Shown piece after piece: positions 47,801-59,082 of a stretch of 64,000 nt of DNA. The stretch's first letter is position 1. Each line of letters starts with the position of its first letter. Both the position numbers and the translations under genes were made by a program. Under the pieces are notes generated by a model. The model did not search any database. It saw only the letters and a program-made list of their open reading frames with translations, and was not told where the DNA came from. Location of the stretch: NCBI GenBank assembly GCA_031763025.1, contig JASSKH010000007.1, forward strand, positions 4,145,930-4,209,929, read 5' to 3'. Source of the stretch: Macrocystis pyrifera. Lineage: Eukaryota; Sar; Phaeophyceae; Laminariales; Laminariaceae.

Positions 47801-50800
47801 TTTTCTCACCAATTTAACGTCATACCTGGTACGTATGATACAATACAAGTTGTGTGTTTTTACGCATGGCCACGGAGTTTGGGCGCTTACGTGTGGCGTG
47901 CGTTCATACCTCAACCTTTCACAGTTAGCTGCTCCCAATGCGTGGGACTAAAAGCTAAGTATGTTCGAGAAAACTGTAGGTACTTCGTGCACTCGTAGTA
48001 TTTCGGGTCTTCACCGCAGCAGACACTGCGAGGACTCGCAGTATTTCGAGGTTCTGTACTACTACTGAGGATAGTTCTCAGGCCCAATGTTGGGCACAAA
48101 ACACTCACAGATGGTCCCACGAGTGGGAGTTGGAGCAAAAAACTTTCGCTGGGGACAATTCGAGTACCTAAAGCACTGGCAGTATATTTCGGGAATATGT
48201 ACTGCGAGTACTCTCGGTATCTCGAGGTTCTGTACTGCGGATATTGCCTGTACTCCCCAAGTATTTCGTGTTCGATACTGCGGGTACATAGTCGCCTGGT
48301 TCTCGGGGTTAACCTTTTTAGTACTTCAGTCCCGTTTTCGACAGAAACCACTTGGAACTAGAGTGATTAGTCTCCAAATCGGGACTGCGGTGCTACAAGG
48401 GCTAAGTATTGCTCATATACTCTCAGTATACTCTCAGTAGTTGGGTCTTCTTAATATTGGCAGTACTCGCAATATGTGGGCCTTCTCAGTGCTCGCTATT
48501 TTTTTGTCCGGCAGTACTCCAATACTCTCAGTACTCGGGACTACGAATTATTCTCGAGCATCTTCTACTACTGTATCTGTGAAACCTTTATTTTACCCTG
48601 AGCGCCAAGAAACATATATTTGCGGCAATGTATTTTGCATGTGCTGGATTTTACTCAGCCGGTCAAAAACTATTATGTACCAACCTCGACCTCACGCAAC
48701 TTGTTGTACTCACGTTTACGCCGCAAGCATTGAATTGATCGCCGCGAGGCATCTGTTCAGGATCAATATCCACGTGCCGGTATACTCTCATTAATTGTTT
48801 GTACTGGCAACGATCCCACACTATTTCCACAACCAGCAGTGTTCTGTCCTCAAAAATATGCAAGGCTTATCACAGTGACTGAGAATCGTGACGGGACGGG
48901 ACGGGACAGATTTTACACGTTTGGCGGGAAAAAAAAAAAAAATGAAAACGGGACGGGACGGGACGGTAAAATGAGGACAAAAAATGTTGGCGGGACGGGA
49001 CGGGACGGGACAGCGGGTGCCAAATTTCTCGACGGGACGGGACGGTAAAAGTCAACGGGGCTGATTTTCACGACGGGACGGGACGGTAAATGTTTTTCCC
49101 CTCGGCGGGACGGGACGGTAAATATTTTTTCCCTCGGCGGGACGGGACGGTAAATATTTTTTTCCTCGGCGGGACGGGACGGTAATTATTTTTTTCCTCG
49201 GCGGGACGGGACGGTAAATATTTTTCCCACGGCGGGACGGGACGGTAATTTTCTGTTTCTTCGGCGGGGCGGGACGGTAAATATATTTTTCTTCTTTCCC
49301 GCCGCAAGGTCGGCGCGGTTGTACGTGAAAAAAATTCCGCACACTGCTGGTTCCGCGAAGGGAGCCGTCCCGACGCGGACGTTTTCTTCTCGACCCGCGT
49401 AGCCCAAGCCCCGAGAAGTGCTGCCACTACACGGGCGACGTCTTCTGATTTCTTCCACCCCTGCCCCAAGCACTGTTGTTGTTGCGTTACCAGCTCATGG
49501 TGGCTGTTCTGATGGTTGTGCTTGCGCTGTGTTACCGGTGGTTGTGGAGGTGGAGGCGGTGGCGGCGGCGGTGGTGATTCTGGTGCCGCTGCTGGTCGAT
49601 CGACCCCGCCGTGGCGTCCGTGCCGGTCACACCAAAGATGTTATTACGGGGGTCCATAGTAAACAGGACCAAATATTGTCAGTAAAAATAGGTACATGTA
49701 TAGATTTTTGTGTGTACCGTAGGTCCTGTTAACTATGGTCCCCCGTAATAGGAGACAGCACTTTCAGCCCTCGACAGAGAGTAACTTTGCATTGACATTG
49801 ACATGCTTTGAGTGACACCAAACTACTAGGTTTTAATGTGTGTAACACTCGGCCCGACATCCTTGACATTTTGCGTCCCGCTTGATGGCATGTCTCCTGA
49901 AATCTTTTTGGGCCACACCTGTACTGGTGTGATCGTGAGTTGAGTGGTCTCTGTGCTGTGTGTGTGGTGGCGAGCCTGTCTGTGCGGGTGATGTGTTATG
50001 ATACTACTTTGCTTTCAGTTGCGAGTGGAAATATGAAATAAGAAATGAAAAGAAAAAACAATACCATTAGGTATATATATACACTTACTACTTGGTAGTA
50101 ATTTTCATTCTTTTTCGTAGATGGCAATATTTGTACTTACGTTCATTTGAAAGTATATAAAAACAAATCATCAACCAGCTGCTGATCAACACCACCAGCA
50201 CAGCATTTTCTAGCAAAAGTAAATGTGGTGCCCAGCAATTTCAGATCACTGACCACGTAGTATATAAGCAAGACGATGGAAATACGTGATCTGTGAGTTC
50301 GACTGAATAATAATTGAATAGTTGATACCCAATTTTGCAAGTTGGGTAATACGCCTACTACTATTCTATACGTATTTCATTGATAGATAGGAGTTGTGCA
50401 CGATTTATGATAACACACATGTATTTATATAGGAATTACTATTGAAGTTCTCGGTAACTCGAAATTGCTTGATTAATTTCGTAATCGTGGTGGAAATGGA
50501 TGGCAACAGACGACCACGAATGAATGTTTCTTGTAGGGGAAGAGGCAAGTTATGTCCGCCGGAGGCGGTGCAACGACGGGACGGAATGATAATTTCCTAC
50601 GGGAGAGATTTTATCGGCGGGACGGGACGGTATTTTTTCGGTGTCACGGCGGGACGGGACGGTAATTTTTCGGTGTCGCGGCGGGACGGGACGGTAATTT
50701 TTCGGTGCCACGGCGGGACGGGACGGTAATTTTTCGGTGTAACGGCGGGACGGGACGGTAATTTCCAACGGGAGAGATTTTATAGGCGGGACGGGACGGT

Positions 50801-53800
50801 TAAGTGACGACGGTCAGGGATTTTGTCGGCGGGACGGGACGGGACGGCGGGACCATTTTGACGGCGGTTTTACCGTCCCGTCCCGTTCCGTCCCGCCGTT
50901 ACCGCCGTTACCGTCCCGCCGAAATTACCGTGATAAGCCTTGAAAATATGTGTGTGTTCTTCACATTAATGATGGGTGGATGTAGTTACTGTAGTTCTAA
51001 ACATAGGTGTGCAGGTATTTCATAGGAGTATTATCTCGTTCTTGCGCCACTCCCCTAGGCACTTCCCGGAGGGGAACGTTGTATTAATATATATATATAT
51101 AAAATTAAATATCCAACACTGGCTGGCTCCCCTGTGTTTCGTCCTGACCCTCCTGAGCGACAGCTTCGATGTTATCAAATATCGATATCGTATCGATCAG
51201 TGTCTATATATCGGTGTCGTACACCACTCTGGGCGAAAATTTAAGGAGCGTTTATACATGAATATGAGGAAGGAGCGGTCCTTACATTTCCGCCAAGCGT
51301 GGCCTATCGTATCGGACTCGATTTATCGTTCGATAAATATCAAACACTGGCTGGCTTACTTGAGAACGCGGCGGCACTCGATGAGCTGTTCCATGGCCGT
51401 CTTCAAGAACTGGACATCTATCCATGCGCTGCCCGCCGAGCTCTCCTGGAGCTCCACCATTCGCCGTTCCGTCGTGTCCTGCTGCTTCTCCGCGATCAGC
51501 TGGGAGGAGTGGTGCGCCTGATACCTGCGCGAAAGCAAAACGCCCGACAAAGCACGGAGGCACGCACGAACGGAGGCACAAACGAGGAGAAGGAGGAATG
51601 CACGAACGAACGCATCATCAAGGATAAGGAGGACGAGGGTTGAGGTTAGACGGCAGAGCATAAAAGACAAGGACAAAAAAACTACTCGAAATACTATGTA
51701 CTCTAATTATCCCCTTCAGCATCGCTATAAGGTATTTTATTTTACTCCCAGCTATGTCTGCGATGCTCCTTAGAAAAAAAAATATAGCGACCTAATACTC
51801 GCTCAGCTATCGGTGCCTGTCACGCCCCTATAAAAAACAATTACGTACGCTACTTTAGTTTATTGCTTCTCCAAGAAAACGAACCATTACGCTGATTGCT
51901 TTGCCAGGGGGACGGATGAAAAGCCGCCTACAGACGCAAGCCGCCTCCAAAAAAATTCAAATTCGTCTCACTTCAAACTTGAAAAAATCAATGCATGCTA
52001 CTCACGTCCCCCCCCCGGATGACTTCGTGGGGATATCGGAAAAACCCGAAGGCTTGCAGAAACAATTAGACAAGGCGCTATAATACACTAAGAAATGGAG
52101 GGTGGCGGCCAACGTCAAGAAATGCGCAGGAGTTGTTTGTAACTAAGACAAGGTGAACCCGGTAAATTTCGGTTGGAAGTGGAGAGATGATGAATTGCCA
52201 TGATCGTAGACCAGTATACGTAACTTGGCGAAGAGATCTCGAAAGACTACTCTTGGGATGCACATACAGCAAAAGTAATAGGAAAGGGTAAGGCACACGT
52301 AGACAAGATGGATGCGATCCTAACGGACTCGCACCTTGACGCTAGGATTAAGACACGTATCCTGATGAATGTGCAATAGTACAAAAGCTATCAATAGAAT
52401 ATGCAGGGCATGTGTGGGAAGGCGAAGTGAAACTCGTAAAACAATTGGAAACAGTACAGATGACAACAGCTAAAACAATCCTCAACCTCAACTCCTTTAG
52501 TACCGCAGTCCCGATTTGGGGACAAACCAGTCTATTTCCAAGTGATTTAAAAGGGTTAAGAGATGCTCATGTAATACTAGTATTACGGGGGACCATAGTA
52601 AATAGGACCAAATATTGTTAGTAAAAATAGGTAAATATATACGTTTATGTATACCATAGGTCCTATTAACTATGGACCCCCCGTAATAGTACCGTATTAA
52701 GAGCAGAACTGGGAATGCACTCACAAATAGGGACATGAGAAAGTTGAAGTGGCAATATAAAGTAGGGAACATGCCAAAAAAAGACATAGTCAGCCATGGT
52801 TGATAGAGCTGTATGGGAGAAAGTAACAAAAGGGTGAGATCTGGAATAAGGTGGGATTGCGTAGTTGACGAAGTATGGAAGGATCTAGGGGGGGAAACCA
52901 ACAAGAGGTGATGTCCGCCGGGAAGTTTGGGAGGTACAAGGCAGAAGTAGAAGAAAGGATAGAAAGAAGGGAAAGGCTAGCGCTAAGAAACAAGGTGGGA
53001 TCGGAAAAACACTCAAGAGATATACGGGGGATTGAGGAAAGGAATAGGAATGAAAACGTATTTGCACGGCCCAATGGAATTCGCGAAAACGCTGAAACTG
53101 CGATTTCGGGCAGGTGACCTGGACCTGCCAGAAAGAAGAAAGAGGTATACCAGTAGCCGGGAGGAGGAGTAAGTATATGCACAGATGTGCCCGTGTGGTA
53201 AAGCAATAGAGTAGAACTCACGTAGTAGGAGAATGCGAAATTTACAAGGAGGAACGGCATGTGTTAGAAGAGGAGATGAGGGAAATAGACGGAATGTGAC
53301 ATGGAGGAGTTTGATACACTACCAGGTAGATAGCAACGAGAAAATGATCGCTATCCAAGGAGATAGATGGTGGCCACAGGCCGCCAAACAGGAAGGGGAT
53401 AAGAAAAGCAAAAACGTCTATATGTAATATACGGAAACAACGCAGTGAGCGCCCAATTGTTGGAGGTGTCTCTATTAGGAGTAGGAACGGTGCTCCGTCT
53501 CGAAAGTGATGCGTAGTCAACGGTCAAATGACTAAGGCAACCAACAAACGAGTACCCCCCCCGCCCCCTCCCTTTTTTTGCCTGGTCGGTGAAAACCCGA
53601 CGTGCTCCGTCCCGGCATTGTAGGGATGCGAGGGTCTATGGTCATACGACTACGGCCATGCATGATAATGAGTACACCCCCCCCCCTCCCCCCCCTATTA
53701 TATATTATATATGGGTTGGGTTGGCGTCGGTTGGCAACGACACTGTAAAACATGCCGCTCACTACGTGAGCTAGACATCCAGGGTACCCTTTTTTTTTTT

Positions 53801-54223
53801 TTTTTTTTTTTTGGCGGTTGCCCACAGCTGGTCGTCTAGTTAGATCATTTGTGCGAAGTAAAGAACCTTTACTTTGCGCAAGGGAATTGATCGTATCACG
53901 TAGTGTTCAAGGTAAGGCACCCAAGAGGCAGTTACATAGTACTCCCATTGCTGTCTCCGGAAGTGGCTACACCGGAAATTAAACTAACTCATTGAAGCTG
54001 CCATCCATATGCAAGTCCGCCTCACAAGCGGTTCTTAGTAGGATGCAGCTCACCCTTCATGCGACTCGCCGGACACCTCACGGCGCTTCGCGCTTGGTGC
54101 AAGCAATGTCTGCCTGGTCGGTGAAAACCCGACATGCTCCGTCCCGGCATTGTAGGGATGCGAGGGTCTATGGTCATACGACTACGGCCATGCATGAGAT
54201 TGAGTACATCTCTCCCATCGAGT

Positions 54224-54259
<36 letters not shown>

Positions 54260-56901
54260 ATCAAGCTCGCCTCTTGTAGTAGTGGAGGTAGCGATCCAAT
54301 TCCGCCTTGGCCTTGGCCACGTCGTTGTCCCCCTCGCCCTCCTTCGCCTCGTACTTGTTGCACTTGTAGTAGCCGCCCGTCGTCGACCCGTGCTCGCCCC
54401 AGTCCCCCATGCAGATCCAGCAGAACTCTGCCTGTTTGTTGACGCAACGATCGCAAAAAACGCCCAAAAAAAAAAACAAACAAACAAAAAGACAGAACGA
54501 AAGAAAATATGCTGGTTGGTATAAGCCAAACGGGAAGGATTCAGAAGCGAACCGACATAAAGAGAGGGGGGGGAGGGCAGAGCTGAAGCCAGTCGGCTTG
54601 CAAACAAGCGCGTCGCGCGTGTAAAATTAGCAGCATGGCAAGCAAGGCACGGCGTGCTACCATAGGGGGGGGGGGGGGGGGGGGGGGTAGCATATTTCGG
54701 ACAAAAAATAGTCATGATCGATGGGACTTCTAGAGTGAGGACTTGCTTGCCCTATAAGGTGTGCGCCTTAGACCTATGCCAATGGGAAAGCGAAGTATCA
54801 ATAAAAAGTTTGAATTCTAAAGATACCCGCCAAAAAAATTTAGAACACGCTCACGCTTCCTATGGGCACGTTCAGAAAAAAAAAAAGTTCCCAACTTTTG
54901 GAAAAGCCCGAAAAAAGCAAATCTGGGGCCGATGTTGGGCCAAGATCGGCCTGAGAAAAACTCAGGCCGATCTTTGGTTCGAAGCGGGGAGATTCCGAGT
55001 CCTCGACCGACATCGATCGACCAAACAACCGATTGCGTCATGAATTCTGAACGGAGTGCGCTCGTTAGGGGCCCCGACCCACCCTTGGGTCACCGTCTTC
55101 ACACAATGGCCAGTGACGTGCGGCGGGTGCTGGCCAGGCGTACAATAAAAAAACAAATAGCCGCTGGTGTGTACAAAACAGAAGACAAAATTTCTCGATC
55201 CGTCTCGAATGGCAAAAAACAGGCTTTTTTTCAGGTTCGGGAGGATACCGCAGGACGCCGCCGGCAAGCTCTCGCCCCCTAGAGCATGTATTCACTTTCT
55301 ATCTTCGATACCGTCATCTATACTCGTTGGCCTTGCCCGACACCAAGCGGGTTGGCCTTGGGCTGAGTCTACATCGAGATCGAGCATCTATCGTCGCACG
55401 AGTTGATTTTTATCAGCGTGTTGACAACTTGGAACGAGAGAAAACAAATTGCGCCGCCTGCAGCCGTTGGAAAAAAAAGAAGGAAAAATCAAACATGTTT
55501 TTCCTTTTTTTCCCACAGCGGCGGTACGAGGATATTTTCGGCTGTTTTTTTAAAGCAATATTTTTGAAAAAAAAGTTTCGGACTTCGCGTTGCCGCGTTG
55601 CCATTGGCATAGGTCTTATTGTTGGAACATAAGAAACAGCACGGTATTACGGGGGTCTACAGTTAACAGGACCTATGGCATACATGAAAACCTACATAAA
55701 TTAGGTATTATTACTAACAATATTTGGTCCTGTTAACTATGGACCCCCGTAATAGTATATACCGGTCTATTCTACAGTATTTGTCGCGACGTAACACCGA
55801 AAAAACAGTAGCCCACGGAATTGTTACATTCGGGTTACGATATAAACCTGAACAGCTTCTAATTTCATCTCTTAAACCGAGTTTTTTGGGTCACTGCAGG
55901 TATTGAGGGATACTGCTTCTCGAGTCAGGACCCTCACATAATCTAGGTGCTATCTCGTACCCGTATTTCGTAATCTAGGTGTACACCAGTAAAATACCAG
56001 CAACAAAAGAACAAAAAACAATAAGAAACACCAAATCTATTAATACTGCACCACGCCCAACCCCACCCCCTTCCCCATCCCCCCTCCCCTCCCCTCCCCC
56101 ACCCTACCTTGCATTGCCGGCACGTCATGTGGTTACACCCCTGGTTCTTCTCGATCCGCGTCTTGCACTTGGGGCACTGCTTCGTGTTGGCCAGGATCCA
56201 GTTCGCCGTCTCGCTCTCGTTCTGGCACTTCTCCTTCCACCTCGTCAGTTCGTCGCACGAGGACGGGTCGTGGGCCTCCTCCCCGCAGCGGAAGCAGAAC
56301 ACGGACCCGCACTTGCACCGCACGCTGCGCGGGTAGCTGAGCGGCGCCTTGACCACCATGTCGCAGTTCTTCCCGGGGCAGAACCGCAGCGTCTTGTTGA
56401 TGTCCACGAAGCTCGTGAGGGAGAAGGTCTGATAGCGCTTCAGCTCCTCCGGGGAAACGAACTCCGCGAACACGGCCTCGCTCGCGATCTGCGGACACTT
56501 GTGCTCAGGACACGTCGTGTACACACACGTCGGCCCCTCGTGCACCTGTTTGCACCCCGTTCAGTGTTGGCGGCCGATATATATTACGTAGCGCGTGCGG
56601 GCGGTGGTGGACGAAAGAGTGTGTGACGGATGGGGGAGGGGGGGGTGTACTCGATAGGAGAGATGTACTCGATCTCATGCATGGCCGTAGTCGTATGACC
56701 ATAGACCCTCGCATCCCTACAATGCCGGGACGGAGCATGTCGGGTTTTCACCGACCAGGCAGACATCGCTTGCACCAAGCGCGAAGCGCCGTGAGGTGTC
56801 CGGCGAGTCGCATGAAGGGTGAGCTGCATCCTACTAAGAAACGCGTCATGTATTGCTGTAGTCGTTTGTTTGACCATAGACCTTCGCATCCTAAAGTGTC
56901 A

Positions 56902-56956
<55 letters not shown>

Positions 56957-57016
56957 GTACTCATTTGTTGCTTGCCTTAGTCATTTGGCCATTGACCACG
57001 AATCCCTTTCGAGACT

Positions 57017-57047
<31 letters not shown>

Positions 57048-58985
57048 CGGTTTAGGACTGCGGTCCCATTTCGGGGACAACCTGCTAACAATTCGCGTAC
57101 CTGGTCCCCAATGCGGGACTGCAGTCCTGAACGCCTTCCAAGAGATAAAAACACACCGTGCTGACTGATTGCTATTACTAGCTCAGTGGTAACTACGGTA
57201 AACAGCTATTAATAACAAAAGGCCCCCTTAAGACCGCAAGTTATCGTGTACCACTTTGAGGCTCTATCATCTTCCTGACATTATTTCGCCAACAGAAAAG
57301 TGAACAGGCTGCTGTGCCGACTGCAGTGCGCAATGGTAAAACTCTGCAGTACCCGTACATATTTCAAGTACTATATTTATCGTTTTCGTATGTAGGACCC
57401 ACGTATATACGTCATACGTGCAAACTTCACGTAGCGTTCTCGCATGTAACAGCAGGGCATGTATTATCGTACTGGTATATATTTGCAGAACAAAAAACGC
57501 GGCCAGAAGATAAGTGACGTATTGTACTCGCCACTCGCCACTTATCTCAAAAGGGTTAGATAGCGGCAAGAGGCCCTTTTCTGTCGGATTTTCACATGTT
57601 GGAAACCTGGTGGAGGCCAACATTTTGGTGTCCATACGAGGTGTACACCCACTTTCTTCGGCACCATCTTTCTGAGATCAAGATGAGAGAGCCACAAAGT
57701 GGTACGATAGCGTGCGGTCCAAGATCTGGCACACCTCCCAATAGTCCATCGATGATCACATCATGACCTACCGTAGATTCCTTCAGGGCAGACAAAAAAA
57801 CAGACAGACAGATAGATAGATAGATAGATTCCTCATCTGTATATCTATTAATTATGGGGGTCCATAGTTAATAGGACCTATGGTATACTTAAAAACCCAC
57901 ATATTTACCTATTTTTACTGGCAATATTGGGTGCGATTTACTATGGTCCCCCGTAATAGCTCGAGGTGCCGGGTGGGAGTCCGATCTACACCAGTAGGAT
58001 GTGTACTGCACAGATCATGCACAGAAACCCCCTGACGGTAGGCTAGGTTCCAGCTGGCTGGTCTACAGCAGCTCATGATCTATCTGCTGATGATCAGTCC
58101 GATGTGTGCAGGCTTTGGTACGCCCAGAGACCACCACGCGCGGTCGAACGAAACGAAGCGGGGGGTCTACTCGCACAGCGGCAGTACATACATTCGTACG
58201 TACCAACGCACGCACGCGCCTGAAACGTCACCATACCAACTGCTGTGTCCCGATGCTGTTGCAAAGACGACAAAAAAAAACATCAGCAAACACACGACTA
58301 AACGTTCTCTCGCCTCGCCACACTACCTCACGAAACACCGCATAGAGGTATGATACAGGATCCCGATAACATTGAATCCGTCGAACATCGAGAGGAGCAC
58401 ACAACTCAAACGTCTACAGCGTGAAAACAAAACCCCCCACATCAACACAATCGCTTCGGGCAAAAGTCCCGTCCCTGCCTAGACTGCACACTCAACAACA
58501 AAAAAAAAACAGGTCCTGCTATTACACGGCACGCTCATACGCGTAATTTGCGCTTGAATGTGTGTACTTGTGCCGAGAAAAACATGCTGAAACTACAGTA
58601 GGAGACCCGTCAGGGTGGGGCGCGTCAAGACTCTTGGTTCTTTTCGGGATCTAACATACTTGTTCCAGTGTACTGGACGGTCAGTCAAGGTTATGAACGC
58701 GTCAACGCCTAATCTGGCCTTGATATACTATTTTTAGTGTAGGGGCGGTCAAGGTGATGGGGCGCGTCAAGGCTTTGATTAGGCCTCAAAACGCTATATA
58801 AAGCATAGGGGCGGTCACGTAAGGCCAGGAGGGCGTCAATAACGCCTCTTTTGGCCGCTAGAAAAACACCATGTATCACTTTGGCTGGGAAAACAATCAC
58901 CATCTGGACTCTTTTGTGAATGTCAAACGGGGCTTATCTTCCCGAACAGAGTGGTACTACTGCACTTTCAGGGGGGGGGGGGGGT

Positions 58986-59082
<97 letters not shown>

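Larger units (their letters stand above)
44895..51359. other. Ariadne intron 4
   Basis: A 6.5-kb intron. It contains a palindromic element (48312-48400), degenerate AGTACTCG repeats (about 47990-48560), a MITE with attached block (49644-49905) and two G-rich minisatellites (48886-49290, 50559-50932). No conserved coding signal seen between 45000 and 47900. Confidence 0.6.
51885..53510 (+). pseudogene. Decayed LINE-type reverse transcriptase fragment
   Basis: Translating across frames gives a colinear series of non-LTR retrotransposon motifs. First comes a remnant of the active-site block (PDDFVG, then EGLQKQLDKAL) and WRVAANVKKC at 51990-52135. Next is a broken YLG/SKD.SWDAHTAKVIGKGKAHVDKM thumb region at 52200-52310. 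Then come AVWEKVTKG and KFGRYKAEVEERI (52800-52960), and finally a CPCGKA..RTHVVGECEIYKEE type zinc region at 53180-53260. Stops and frameshifts are frequent. It is split by a palindromic half-element (52493-52560) and a MITE (52583-52686), so it is older than both. It lies antisense in the ariadne intron. Confidence 0.75.
51525..54270. other. Ariadne intron 3 (GC-AG)
   Basis: Contains a decayed LINE fragment on the opposite strand (about 51885-53510) interrupted by a palindromic half-element and a MITE, then two poly(C) retroposons (53578-53692 and 53893-54257). Confidence 0.7.
54432..56107. other. Ariadne intron 2
   Basis: Holds a 23-base G tract (54665-54687), a perfect 14-bp hairpin (54942-54974) and one MITE (55647-55752). 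No coding homology. Confidence 0.6.

Noticed and set aside
54022-54715. Minus-strand frames of 153 and 177 codons around an ariadne exon
   Set aside because: Out-of-frame readings of the exon and the retroposon; the spliced frame is a third one.
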